In this document: in pieces, positions 17,951-26,536 of the stretch | Layout of the letters: every line of letters starts with the position of its first letter | Position numbering within the stretch: the first letter of the stretch is position 1 | Origin: Microbacterium trichothecenolyticum | GTDB lineage: Bacteria > Actinomycetota > Actinomycetes > Actinomycetales > Microbacteriaceae | Reading direction: 5' to 3' | Assembly: GCF_030818955.1 (NCBI RefSeq) | Contig: NZ_JAUTBF010000001.1 | Location: forward strand, 2,790,001-2,854,000 | Length of the DNA: 64,000 bases | Translations under genes and position numbers: made by a program | The notes under the pieces: model-generated | The model's input: the letters and a program-made list of their open reading frames with translations, nothing else | Databases searched by the model: none | Told to the model about the DNA's origin: nothing

Positions 17951-18256
17951 ATGGCCAAGAAGAGCAAGATCGCGCGCAACGAGCAGCGCAAGGTCGTCGT
18001 CGAGCGCTACGCCGCGAAGCGCGCCGAGCTGAAGAAGACCCTGGTCGACCCCAACGCGACTGACGAGGCCCGCGAGGCCGCCCGCGTGGGTCTGCAGAAG
18101 CTCCCCCGCAACGCCTCTCCCGCGCGCGTGCGCAGCCGCGACGTCATCGACGGCCGTCCCCGTGGCGTCCTCACGAAGTTCGGCGTCTCGCGCGTCCGCT
18201 TCCGTGACATGGCCCACCGTGGCGAGCTGCCCGGTGTGACCAAGTCGTCCTGGTAA
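17951..18256 (+). CDS. rpsN: 30S ribosomal protein S14, long zinc-free form
   Basis: A 101-aa S14 of the long, cysteine-free type: [14 protein letters not shown] at the start, [17 protein letters not shown] where the zinc-binding form has CxxC, and [18 protein letters not shown] at the end. Last gene of rpmB-rpmG-rpsN, followed by a strong hairpin. Confidence 0.95.
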   Translation: MAKKSKIARNEQRKVVVERYAAKRAELKKTLVDPNATDEAREAARVGLQKLPRNASPARVRSRDVIDGRPRGVLTKFGVSRVRFRDMAHRGELPGVTKSSW

Positions 18257-18272
18257 GCACCAGACACCCGTA

Positions 18273-18310
18273 CGAAGGGCGGGGGTTCCGTGAGGAGCTC
18301 CCGCCCTTCG
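18273..18310. terminator. Terminator hairpin after rpsN
   Basis: CGAAGGGCGGG (18273-18283) pairs with CCCGCCCTTCG (18300-18310), an 11-bp perfect stem with a 16-nt loop, between convergent genes. Confidence 0.75.
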
Positions 18311-18329
18311 GCGTTCTCGCCCCGCTTCG

Positions 18330-19784
18330 TCACTCCAGCAGGGGGCGCAGGGCCTCGACGGCTTCGGAACGTCCGCTGACGCCGAGCTTGAGGTAGATGG
18401 AGCGCACCTGGCTCTTGATCGTGTTCGGCGACACTCCCCGCTCGCGCGCGATGTCGGCCAGGCTCAGCGGGCTCAGGAGCGCATCTGCCAGTGCGCGTTC
18501 GGTCGGGGTGAAGCCGGGCAGTTCGACGGCCGTGGGGGTGAGCGCCACCGGAGCGCCCACCCTGTCGAGGGCGGCGTAGATGAAATTGGCGGTCGTGGTG
18601 AGTTCGGGGTGCGCCCTGACGGCCTTCTCGACCAGGTTCGCGCACTCCTGCGGCGGGAGCATGATGAACGGCGTCATCGAGTTGCCCGTGCGAGCGATCA
18701 GCAGCAGCGCCGATTCCATGCTCTGATGAGCGCGGCGCTCGTAGCCGAGACGATCGAAGGCAATGGCCCGCTGCAGCAGCACGGGCGTCAACGTGCGGAG
18801 GCAGTGATCGGCCTCGGAGGCCACGCACCCCTCCGTCTCGGCGAGGAGGTCGCGTTCTCGACCGAGCAGCAGCAGGCTCGCCGAGCGTTGCATCGAGAAA
18901 CAGATCCCGTGTCCTTCGGGGTTCTGCGACGTGGTCAGGCTGAGCAGCGCTTCGGTGTACTGCCCCTGAGCGATCAGCATGTCGGATCGGATGCACGCGA
19001 GGAAGTCGCGAATCATCCGCTGACTGGTGTGACGTTGGCTCCCGTGCAGCAGCTGCCAGCTCCCGGCGATGCCATCGGCGTACTCGCCGCGGATCAGCTG
19101 ACACATGACCGCGATCGCGCGTGCCGAGTAGTCGAGGTAGGGGTCGTCGGGGTCGAGAGCGGCGAGCTCTTCGGCGACGCGCGTCAGGCGATCGTGATCC
19201 ATGCGCGCCGACGACACGAGCGAGTCGGCCAGGAGCAGCAGGTAGGACGGGCCGATGGCGTCTCGCCAGTCGTAGGCGTGTGAGAGTTCCGAAGCGCTCG
19301 CCATGCCGGCCGCGGCCGACTCGTACTCGCCGTTCAAGGCGTGACCCATGGCTCCGACGGCCAGCGCGTAGAACCGCAACTCGTCAGAGTCGGCGAACAA
19401 GAGGGCCTCGTCGCCGAAGCGTGCCCCGACCTGCGGCCATCCGAGGGCGCACGCGTACTCGCCGACGCTGGAGTACAGGAGCGAGCGCGTCGCCATCGAG
19501 ATGGTCGCCGGGCGGGTGAGTCGCGCGGCATCGAAGTAGCGCGAGATCAGAGCGGAACCGAGACCGAGCGCGTCGCGTCGCGCGCGGGCGGCGAAGAGGG
19601 CGGCCAGGGCTCGCGCACTCTCGTCGGTCCAGGCGCGCGGGGGATCGAACGGCTCCGTCTCGGCGAGCAGCACGAGATGCCGTCGATCGGGGTTGCCGTG
19701 GCCCGGCACCAGCCGCGTCGCCGTCACGATGGATGCGGCGCGGAGGAGCGACCGTGCTTCGACGGACGATTGCGACGTCGGCAT
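18330..19784 (-). CDS. LuxR-family transcriptional regulator with helical N-terminal region
   Basis: A 484-aa regulator. The last ~60 residues form a LuxR/GerE helix-turn-helix (FTPTERALADALLSPLSLAD, GVSPNTIKSQVRSIYLKLGV). The first ~400 residues are alpha-helical, TPR-like repeats without a recognisable nucleotide-binding site, so this is not a MalT-type STAND ATPase and lacks a response-regulator receiver. The ATG at 19784 follows GGAGGGGGTACGA. Single gene; target unknown. Confidence 0.8.
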   Translation of the reverse strand: MPTSQSSVEARSLLRAASIVTATRLVPGHGNPDRRHLVLLAETEPFDPPRAWTDESARALAALFAARARRDALGLGSALISRYFDAARLTRPATISMATRSLLYSSVGEYACALGWPQVGARFGDEALLFADSDELRFYALAVGAMGHALNGEYESAAAGMASASELSHAYDWRDAIGPSYLLLLADSLVSSARMDHDRLTRVAEELAALDPDDPYLDYSARAIAVMCQLIRGEYADGIAGSWQLLHGSQRHTSQRMIRDFLACIRSDMLIAQGQYTEALLSLTTSQNPEGHGICFSMQRSASLLLLGRERDLLAETEGCVASEADHCLRTLTPVLLQRAIAFDRLGYERRAHQSMESALLLIARTGNSMTPFIMLPPQECANLVEKAVRAHPELTTTANFIYAALDRVGAPVALTPTAVELPGFTPTERALADALLSPLSLADIARERGVSPNTIKSQVRSIYLKLGVSGRSEAVEALRPLLE

Positions 19785-20221
19785 TCGTACCCCCTCCCAG
19801 GCTCATCGTGAGACGTTCCCTTCGAGGCCACGATCTCGCCACTTCTTCGTGCATCGTACTTCTCGCCGTCCTACATAAAGACGGGTGAACGCCGGAGCGG
19901 GGAAAGCGCGCAGGTGGTTCACAGTCAGTGTCACCCGCAACCCCGTGGCGATTCACCCCATCCTGCGTCTCTCGGCACCCGAGCCTCCTTCCACGCGCTC
20001 GGCGCGGCGCGAGCTGCACCACCGTGGCGTTCGCCCCTTCCGCCCCGCGAATCGTCCGTTCGCCGCGACACGCCGGGTGGAAAGGAGTGAAATCCGTCAA
20101 AATCCGCGTAATTCCGCGGTGCGGTTGATACTGTCGAGGCGGTCTCCCGACCACCGAGGAGGAATCCTCCTCGTCCGAGTAACGAGAGGCGGCGCTCGCC
20201 GCCGCCTGGAGGACACACCAC
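19785..20221. promoter_or_regulatory. Upstream region of the HU gene
   Basis: No gene is seen in these 437 bases. Towards the HU gene there is a GATACT -10 candidate (20127-20132), then GAGGAGG-AAT-CCTCCTC (a 7-bp stem near 20157-20173) and GGCGGC-GCTC-GCCGCC just before the GGAGGA ribosome site. The leader is therefore long and structured, unlike most genes here. The first ~100 bases carry the promoter of the divergent LuxR-type gene. Confidence 0.45.
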
Positions 20222-20509
20222 ATGGCCGACAAGTCCATCACCAAGACCGAGCTCGTCGCGAGCATCGCCAGCGCGACCGGCCAGAGCCAGTCCGCCGTGT
20301 CGGGCGTGCTCGACTCCCTCTTCTCCACCGTCTCCGAGGCGGTCGCCAAGGGCAGCAAGGTTTCGATCCCCGGTTGGATCGCCTTCGAGCAGGTCGCCAC
20401 GTCGGCTCGCACGGGCCGTAACCCCCAGACCGGCGAGGAGATCTCCATCCCCGCCGGCAAGCGCGTCAAGGTCACCGCGGGCTCGAAGCTGAAGGCCGCC
20501 GTCAAGTAA
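20222..20509 (+). CDS. HU-family nucleoid-associated DNA-binding protein
   Basis: A 95-aa HU/IHF protein (KTELVASIASATGQSQSAV, VSIPGWIAFEQVATSARTGR, NPQTGEEISIPAGK). It is the short form, without the long Lys/Ala tail of mycobacterial HupB. The ATG at 20222 follows TGGAGGACACACC. The leader carries hairpins and the gene ends in a perfect 15-bp terminator. Confidence 0.95.
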   Translation: MADKSITKTELVASIASATGQSQSAVSGVLDSLFSTVSEAVAKGSKVSIPGWIAFEQVATSARTGRNPQTGEEISIPAGKRVKVTAGSKLKAAVK

Positions 20510-20525
20510 GACGACCTCGAATGAT

Positions 20526-20558
20526 CGAAGGGGGGATGCCATCGGCATCCCCCCTTCG
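20526..20558. terminator. Terminator after HU gene
   Basis: CGAAGGGGGGATGCC (20526-20540) and its exact complement (20544-20558) form a 15-bp perfect stem with a 3-nt loop. The stem contains GGATGCC/GGCATCC. Confidence 0.85.
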
Positions 20559-20574
20559 CCGTCCTGACGCGACG

Positions 20575-20580
20575 TAGTCT
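20575..20580 (+). promoter_or_regulatory. -10 hexamer TAGTCT of the CopD-CtaG gene
   Basis: TAGTCT ends six bases before the GTG at 20587: leaderless arrangement. Confidence 0.45.
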
Positions 20581-20586
20581 GGATGG

Positions 20587-22572
20587 GTGAATCCCCGACT
20601 GCTCCGCGTCGCGGGACCCGTCATCCTGGTCGCGGTCTCGCTGATCGCCGTCGTCGTGGGCCTCGCGTACGGCGGCGGCGCCGCCGAGGTGCAGCTCGCC
20701 GACCCCGGCCCCGTCGTGCGCTGGGGCCTGCCGATCGCGACGCTGATCGTCAACCTCTCGGCGGCGACGATGGTCGGCTCCCTCGTGCTCGCACTGTTCG
20801 CCCTTCCCGCCGGCGAGCGCCCGTTCGAGATCGCGCTCGACACCGCCTCCATCGGTGCGGCGGTCTTCACCCTCTCGGCCGCGACGACCGGGTACATGAC
20901 GTTCCTCAACGTCCTCAACGCCAAGCCCACGCTCGACGCCGTGTTCGGTCAGCAGCTCGGACGCTTCCTCGTCGAGAGCTCCGTGGGCCCGGCCTGGCTC
21001 ATCACCACGATCGCCGGTGCCGTGCTCACCGTACTCACGTTCGCGGTGCGTTCGTGGATCCCGACCCTGATCGTGGCGATCCTCGCCCTCGCGGCGCTCA
21101 TCCCGATGGGCACGCAGGGTCACGCCGGCGACGAAGCCAGCCACAACGCAGCGGTGACCTCGCTCGTGCTGCACATCATCGCGGCCGCGGTGTGGCTCGG
21201 AGGTCTCGTCCTGCTGGTCGTCCTGCGACCGGCGATGTCGCGCGCTCAGCTGCAGACGGTGCTGCTGCGGTACTCGTCGATCGCGCTCGTGGCCTTCATC
21301 GTGGTGGCGGTATCGGGAACGGTGCGCGCATCGATCGGTCTGCTCGGCCTGCAGAACCTCTGGTCCGCCTATGGCACCCTCGTGCTGGTCAAGGCGGCGG
21401 CCTTGGTCGCCATGGGCGTCCTGGGCGCCTGGTACCGGCGGCGACTCATCTCGCGGATGTCCGACGAACCCGGCTCGCGACGGTTCTGGGGCGTCATCAC
21501 GCTCGAGCTGGTCTTCATGGGGGTGGCGAGCGGGGCCGCCGCCGCGCTCGCCCGCACGCCGCCACCGGTCGAGGCGCCCCTCGTCGGTTTGACGCCGGCC
21601 GAGGTTCTCACCGGTGCGCCGCTGCCGCCCGAGCTGACCGTCGGCCGATGGTTCACCGCCTGGGACGTCGACCTCTTGTGGACGCTCATCGTCGCGTTCG
21701 CGCTCTTCTTCTATCTCGCCGGCGTCTGGCGCCTCCGGCGCCGCGGCGACGCGTGGCCGATCCACCGCACGGTGCTGTGGACCCTGGGACTGCTGGGGGT
21801 GTTCTGGGTCACCTCGGGGCCGATCAACGTCTACCAGGACTACCTCTTCAGCATGCACATGATCGGGCACATGCTGCTGTCGATGGCCATCCCGTTGCTG
21901 CTGGTCACCGGCGCGCCGGTGACGCTCGCGGCGCGCGCCATCCGCAAGCGCGAGGACGGCACGCGCGGGGGACGCGAGTGGATCCTCTGGGCCGTGCACA
22001 ATCCGATCGCGAAGGTTCTCACCAACCCCTACGTCGCGGCCGGGCTGTTCATCGGATCGCTGTGGGCGTTCTACTACACCGACCTGTTCCGCTGGTCGCT
22101 GTACGACCACGTCGGTCACATCTGGATGGTCGCCCACTTCCTCATCACGGGGTATCTCTTCGTGTTGAGCCTGGTCGGCATCGATCCCGTTCCATATCGG
22201 TTGCCCTACCCGATGCGCCTGCTCGTGCTCATCGCGATCATGGCGATGCACGCTTTCTTCGGCATCGCGATCATGATGAACTCCGGCCTGATGGTCGCCG
22301 AGTGGTTCGGGGCCATGGGGCGCACCTGGGGGGCCACGCCCCTGCAGGACCAGTACGTCGGCGGGGGCGTGGCGTGGTCGGTGGGGGAGATTCCCACACT
22401 CATCCTGGCGATCACCGTGGCGATCCAGTGGAGCCGGAGCGACGAGCGGCAGCAGAAGCGTCGCGATCGACACGTGGACCGCGTCGGTGACCTCGAGCTC
22501 GACGCGTACAACGAGGAACTGGCCCGTCTGGCTGCCCGCGACGCCCGCCTCGCCGCGCGCGGTCGGGGCTGA
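20587..22572 (+). CDS. Fused CopD / CtaG copper-linked membrane protein
   Basis: A 661-aa polytopic protein. Residues about 1-330 are a CopD-type copper-resistance domain (GHAGDEASHNAAVTSLVLHII, part HAGDEASHNAAV; AAVWLGGLVLLVVLRP; SGTVRASIGL). Residues about 350-620 are a CtaG (caa3) cytochrome c oxidase assembly domain (FSMHMIGHMLLSMAIP, MHAFFGIAIMMNSG, QDQYVGGGVAWSVGE) with several conserved His and Met residues suited to copper. This fusion is common in actinobacteria and is thought to supply copper to respiratory oxidases. GTG start 20587; leaderless -10 at 20575. Confidence 0.88.
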   Translation: MNPRLLRVAGPVILVAVSLIAVVVGLAYGGGAAEVQLADPGPVVRWGLPIATLIVNLSAATMVGSLVLALFALPAGERPFEIALDTASIGAAVFTLSAATTGYMTFLNVLNAKPTLDAVFGQQLGRFLVESSVGPAWLITTIAGAVLTVLTFAVRSWIPTLIVAILALAALIPMGTQGHAGDEASHNAAVTSLVLHIIAAAVWLGGLVLLVVLRPAMSRAQLQTVLLRYSSIALVAFIVVAVSGTVRASIGLLGLQNLWSAYGTLVLVKAAALVAMGVLGAWYRRRLISRMSDEPGSRRFWGVITLELVFMGVASGAAAALARTPPPVEAPLVGLTPAEVLTGAPLPPELTVGRWFTAWDVDLLWTLIVAFALFFYLAGVWRLRRRGDAWPIHRTVLWTLGLLGVFWVTSGPINVYQDYLFSMHMIGHMLLSMAIPLLLVTGAPVTLAARAIRKREDGTRGGREWILWAVHNPIAKVLTNPYVAAGLFIGSLWAFYYTDLFRWSLYDHVGHIWMVAHFLITGYLFVLSLVGIDPVPYRLPYPMRLLVLIAIMAMHAFFGIAIMMNSGLMVAEWFGAMGRTWGATPLQDQYVGGGVAWSVGEIPTLILAITVAIQWSRSDERQQKRRDRHVDRVGDLELDAYNEELARLAARDARLAARGRG

Positions 22573-22578
22573 GCGCCT

Positions 22579-23659
22579 TCAGTCGGTCTCGCCGCCGACG
22601 AGGATCGAGGCCGTGCCGTCGGGCTGGACCGTGATCTCACCGTCGACGCGGAAGGCGACGTCTTCGTCGACGGTGCGAACGCTGCCGTCGAAGATCGAGC
22701 GGATGTCGACGCGGATGTGTGCGACGGCCTTCGCCGAGGGGATACGCCAGCCGGTGCCGTCGGGCACGACGGTGACGACCGGCTGCTCCACGATCGACCA
22801 ATCGGGTTCGCCGTCGATGCGGTTGCGTACGGTGAAGCCGAAGGGGCATCCGGTCGGCTGGAGCACCTTCTGCTCCGCACACGCCGACAGGAAGTCGTTC
22901 ACGCGCTGCTGCACCACCGAGATGAAGTCCTCGGTCGGCTCGGCCTGAACGTTGACCGGGACACCGGCGAGCGGCGCATCGGCGAGCACCGCGACCCCCG
23001 GGGTCGCCGAGATCGCGGTGTTCACGGCGACCGAGTACATGCCGGGCGAGAACACCAGCAGGGGGAGCGCGGCGGAGGGGTCGGCGTCGGCGCGGTCGAC
23101 CGACACCTGGCGCTTGTCGACTTCGAACCCGTTGACCGAGAAGCGCATTGAGCCCCGCACCGACAGGTCCATGACGGCGAGCGGGCTGCGGGCGAAGCGC
23201 CAGCGGGGCAGCAGGCCGGCCCACCCGTCGCGCTGCACCGACAGCGTGGTCGTGCCCGCGTAGCCGCCGGCCGTGAACGAGACGGTGAGACGTGTGACAT
23301 CGCCGTCGACCGACTCGTCGACGATCTCGAGGTCTTGCAGTGGGGCGAGAGCGTCGGATCGCAGCAGGGCCTCGGAGGCGGTCGTCGGGAGTCCCGCGGC
23401 CTGGAGGTCGGCGGAGTCGATGGCCACGCCGGGAACCGCGAGCGCTTCCGGCCGCGCGGCGATCGTGCAACAGCTCGAGGTAGTGCATCACGAAGGCGCG
23501 GGGACTGTAGAACTCCCGGTACAGCGATGCCGCCCCGGCACCGATCGCGGCCAGCAGCAGCACGCCTATGAGGATGACCGCGGGAATCTCGAGCCGCCCG
23601 CGAGAGCGCGCACCGGTGACGCCCCTGGGCGTCGCGGGGCCCCCGCCAGCGTTGTCCAC
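22579..23659 (-). CDS. Uncharacterised membrane-anchored protein (one-base frameshift near 23450)
   Basis: The frame from GTG 23659 gives an N-terminal membrane helix (IPAVILIGVLLLAAIGAG) and FYSPRAFVMHYLELLHDRRAA; deleting one base at about 23450 joins it to EALAVPGVAIDSADLQAAGL and onward to VAFRVDGEITVQPDGTASI. Corrected length is 359 aa. The ectodomain looks like repeated beta sandwiches; no catalytic motif. Family not recognised, though such proteins are common in Microbacteriaceae. Uncorrected, the larger part would be called as a 282-aa protein starting at 23427. The start is supported by TAGACT and GGAGG upstream. Confidence 0.7.
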
Positions 23660-23665
23660 CCCTCC

Positions 23666-23671
23666 AGTCTA
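23666..23671 (-). promoter_or_regulatory. -10 hexamer TAGACT
   Basis: TAGACT (minus strand) ends six bases before the GTG at 23659; GGAGGG lies in between, so initiation could be leaderless or use a very short leader. Confidence 0.4.
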
Positions 23672-23709
23672 GGAAAGGAGCCTGCACAGACGCCGCGTGC
23701 CGTCGCGTC

Positions 23710-24543
23710 TCACTCGGCGACGAGCGCCTGAACGATCGCCACCGCGGCGAGCTGGCCGGCGGCGATCGCCGCAGCGAGCGAGAACATTGGCCCGGGCAGG
23801 TGCTCGGGGTGGGCGTGGTCGCCGACCGCATAGACGCCGGGTGCGCTGGTGCGTCCGAACGCGTCGGTGCGGACGGCACCGCTCTCGCCACGGGCAAGGT
23901 CGAGCTGCTCGGCGAACGGGGCGCTCGCATGCCAGGTCGGTGCGATGAAGGCGCCCGCGACCTCGAGCGGCCCGCCCTCGGTCAGGGTGAGCCGCAGTCC
24001 GTCGGGCGTGCGGTCGACGCGCTGCACGCGCGCCGGGTCGACGACGTGCACCTCGGATGCCACCGGTTCGAGCATCCGGGAGAGGACGGCCGCGTGCGGT
24101 GTGGCGTTGACCACCGCGACCGCACGGTCCGCGAACTCGTGACCGTGGCAGAAGGGGCAGTTGGCGACGCGATCGCCCCAGTTCTCGGTGAGGCCCGGGA
24201 TGGGCGGCAGGTCGTCGATGACCCCCGTCGCGAGGATCACCGCGCGAGTCGGCAGGTGCTCGTCGTCGACGACCACCGACAGCACATCGTCGCGGCGGAC
24301 GACCGCCTCGGCGGCGGCATCCCGGATCTCGACGGTCTCGTAGGTGCCGATCTCGGCACGACCCCGTCGGCGGATCTCGGCGGGGTCGCGACCGTCGTTG
24401 GTCAGCAGATTGTGGGCGTGCCGCACGGTGCCGTTGCGGTAGGCGCCCGAGTCCAGCAGCAGGGTGTGCCGGTGCATGCGCCCCAGTGTGAGGGCGGCCT
24501 GGAGGCCGGCGGGGCCCCCTCCGACGATGATCGCGTCGTACAC
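23710..24543 (-). CDS. Thioredoxin-reductase-like FAD/NAD(P)H oxidoreductase
   Basis: A 277-aa flavoprotein. FAD-binding YDAIIVGGGPAGLQAALTLGR at the N-terminus (quoted short: IIVGGGPAGLQA), redox-active pair in NCPFCHGHE, and the C-terminal FAD motif GVYAVGDHAHPEHLPG. It is of the class related to thioredoxin reductase, with CPFC instead of CAT/VC. GTG 24543 is chosen: GGAAGGAG lies seven bases upstream and the product begins at the FAD fold; an ATG at 24588 lies inside the operator. A MerR regulator is divergent, with a 24-bp palindrome between; the pair is likely induced by an electrophile or oxidant. Confidence 0.85.
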   Translation of the reverse strand: MYDAIIVGGGPAGLQAALTLGRMHRHTLLLDSGAYRNGTVRHAHNLLTNDGRDPAEIRRRGRAEIGTYETVEIRDAAAEAVVRRDDVLSVVVDDEHLPTRAVILATGVIDDLPPIPGLTENWGDRVANCPFCHGHEFADRAVAVVNATPHAAVLSRMLEPVASEVHVVDPARVQRVDRTPDGLRLTLTEGGPLEVAGAFIAPTWHASAPFAEQLDLARGESGAVRTDAFGRTSAPGVYAVGDHAHPEHLPGPMFSLAAAIAAGQLAAVAIVQALVAE

Positions 24544-24573
24544 GACGAGCTCCTTCCGGTTGCGTTCGGATCC

Positions 24574-24604
24574 ATCGTGTGACTTCATGTCGACATGAAG
24601 TCAA
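24574..24604 (-). promoter_or_regulatory. MerR-type promoter: 19-bp spacer filled by a perfect palindrome
   Basis: On the minus strand -35 TTGACT (24599-24604) and -10 CACGAT (24574-24579) are 19 bp apart, the over-long spacing used by MerR activators. The spacer is nearly filled by a perfect 24-bp palindrome at 24580-24603 (half-site TGACTTCATGTC). It reads towards the oxidoreductase. Confidence 0.75.
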
Positions 24605-24667
24605 GAGGCCCGATGCAGACTCAGGCGGTTCGGCCGTCGGGCCGCCTACGACCGGGGAGGCCGGCGC

Positions 24668-25141
24668 ATGACGTCGAACGGGGAGAGCATCGGCGAGGCC
24701 GCGGCGCGGTTCGGGCTCGACACCCACGTGCTGCGGTACTGGGAGGACGAGGGCCTGCTGCGTCCGGACCGGGATGCCGCGGGCCGGCGCCGCTTCCACG
24801 ACGACGACAGCGTGCGTATCGCGGTGATCCTGCGCAACAAGGCCGCCGGACTGTCACTGGAACAGATCCGCGTGCTGCTGGACGAGGGCGCCCCCGACCG
24901 CCACCGCGTGCTCGAGGAGCACGTCGCCGAGCTCGACCGGCGTGCCGCCGACATCGCCCAGGCGCGCGCGATGACCGAGCACGCGCTGCGCTGCCGGGCG
25001 CACGACATCACGCAGTGCCCGCGATTTCGCCGGCACGTCGACGACGTGCTGTCGGGCGAGGCGCGCTGGCTGCTCCTCCACACCGAGCCGGCGCACGGCG
25101 CCGTCCACAGCGCGCCGCCCGACGGGACGCGCGCGAACTAG
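24668..25141 (+). CDS. MerR-family transcriptional regulator
   Basis: A 157-aa MerR protein: winged helix SIGEAAARFGLDTHVLRYWEDEG (part AAARFGLDTHVLRYWE), wing RPDRDAAGRRRF, then a dimerisation helix and a short C-terminus with two Cys (ALRCRAHDITQCPRF) that might bind metal or sense redox state. It is divergent from the flavoprotein, whose promoter has the MerR 19-bp spacer. The ATG at 24668 follows GGGGAGG. Confidence 0.87.
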   Translation: MTSNGESIGEAAARFGLDTHVLRYWEDEGLLRPDRDAAGRRRFHDDDSVRIAVILRNKAAGLSLEQIRVLLDEGAPDRHRVLEEHVAELDRRAADIAQARAMTEHALRCRAHDITQCPRFRRHVDDVLSGEARWLLLHTEPAHGAVHSAPPDGTRAN

Positions 25142-25144
25142 CAT
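25139..25144 (+). promoter_or_regulatory. -10 hexamer TAGCAT of the helicase gene
   Basis: TAGCAT overlaps the MerR stop codon and ends six bases before the GTG at 25151. Confidence 0.4.
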
Positions 25145-25150
25145 GGGCCG

Positions 25151-26530
25151 GTGACCACGCCGCCCCTCTCCGCCGAACAGCAGGCGCTGTTCCGGCTGAT
25201 CGAGGACACCCGCGAGCACGTCTTCGTCACCGGCCGCGCCGGCACGGGCAAGTCGACGCTGCTGCAGCACCTGGCCTGGAACACGAAGAAGCAGATCGCC
25301 GTGTGCGCGCCGACCGGGGTGGCGGCGCTGAACGTCGAGGGCCAGACGATCCACTCGCTGTTCCGGCTGCCGATCGGCCTGATCGCGAACGGCGACATCG
25401 ACCAGAACGACGCCACCCGGAAGATCCTCAACGCGATCGACACGCTCGTGATCGACGAGATCTCGATGGTCAACGCCGACCTGATGGATGCCATCGACCG
25501 ATCGCTCCGTCAGGCCCGCGGCCGCCGCTCCGAACCGTTCGGCGGCACGCAGATCGTCATGTTCGGCGACCCCTATCAGCTGGCACCCGTCCCGCCGCGC
25601 GGTGACGAGGCGCGCTACATCGCCGACCATTACCGCTCGTTCTGGTTCTTCGACGCGAAGGTGTGGTCGGGGGAGTCCGCCAGCGACGGGCTCATCGACA
25701 TCGGCCGACACGGTGCCGAGTTGCATGTCAACGAGCTCGTCGAGATCCACCGGCAGTCCGACCCCGGATTCAAGACGCTGCTGAACGCGGTGCGGTACGG
25801 GCGCGTCACGGCCGAGATGGCCGGCATCCTGAACACCGCCGGAGCCCGCACGCCCCCGCACCCGGCCGACGGCGAGCATCCGATCATCACGCTCGCGACC
25901 CGCAACGATCGGGTGAACACCATCAACCGTCGCCATCTCGACGAGCTCGTCGGGCGCACGCAGACGGCCGCCGCCGAGATCTCCGGAGACTTCGGTCGCG
26001 GCGAGGCCAACTATCCCGCCGAGATGGAGCTCACGCTGAAGGTGGGGGCGCAGGTGATGTTCCTGCGCAACGACGGAGCGCAGTTCGGCGAGGCGCCCCG
26101 CTGGGTCAACGGCACCATCGGCACGGTCACGCGCATCGCCGGCGACAGCGTGCGCGTCGAGGTCGACGGCGTCGCGCACGACGTCGAGCCCGCCGTGTGG
26201 GAGAGGTACCGCTACGCCTACGATCCGGGCACCAAGAGTCTCTCGCGCGAGATCGTCGCGGAGTTCACGCAGTTCCCCCTGCGGCTGGCGTGGGCCGTGA
26301 CGATCCACAAGTCGCAGGGCAAGACGTACGATCGCGCGGTGGTCGACCTCGGGGCGGGGGCCTTCGCACCGGGCCAGACCTACGTCGCCCTCAGCCGCCT
26401 CACCTCGCTCGACGGGCTGTATCTCTCGCGTCCGCTCCGCCCCAGTGACATCCGGGTCGACGAAGACGTGCGCCGCTTCATGAAGCAGGCCTGGCTCGGC
26501 CGGCAGCAGGCGGCTGCTCAGGCGACCTGA
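25151..26530 (+). CDS. PIF1-like superfamily 1 DNA helicase
   Basis: A 459-aa 5'-3' SF1B helicase. Walker A GRAGTGKST, motif Ia APTGVAALNVEGQTIHS, Walker B VIDEISM, motif III GDPYQLAPVPP, and C-terminal motifs VTIHKSQGKTYDRAVVDLG and TYVALSRLTSLDGLYL. The N-terminal accessory domain of eukaryotic Pif1 is absent. Probable role: unwinding DNA structures in replication or repair. GTG 25151; the 3' end overlaps the convergent heme oxygenase gene by 13 bp inside a terminator hairpin. Confidence 0.9.
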   Translation: MTTPPLSAEQQALFRLIEDTREHVFVTGRAGTGKSTLLQHLAWNTKKQIAVCAPTGVAALNVEGQTIHSLFRLPIGLIANGDIDQNDATRKILNAIDTLVIDEISMVNADLMDAIDRSLRQARGRRSEPFGGTQIVMFGDPYQLAPVPPRGDEARYIADHYRSFWFFDAKVWSGESASDGLIDIGRHGAELHVNELVEIHRQSDPGFKTLLNAVRYGRVTAEMAGILNTAGARTPPHPADGEHPIITLATRNDRVNTINRRHLDELVGRTQTAAAEISGDFGRGEANYPAEMELTLKVGAQVMFLRNDGAQFGEAPRWVNGTIGTVTRIAGDSVRVEVDGVAHDVEPAVWERYRYAYDPGTKSLSREIVAEFTQFPLRLAWAVTIHKSQGKTYDRAVVDLGAGAFAPGQTYVALSRLTSLDGLYLSRPLRPSDIRVDEDVRRFMKQAWLGRQQAAAQAT

Positions 26531-26536
26531 GCAGCC
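26512..26536. terminator. Shared terminator overlapping both stop codons
   Basis: GGCTGCTCAGG (26512-26522) and CCTGAGCAGCC (26526-26536) form a perfect 11-bp stem with a 3-nt loop. It contains the helicase TGA (26528-26530) and the heme oxygenase stop (26518-26520). Confidence 0.75.
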
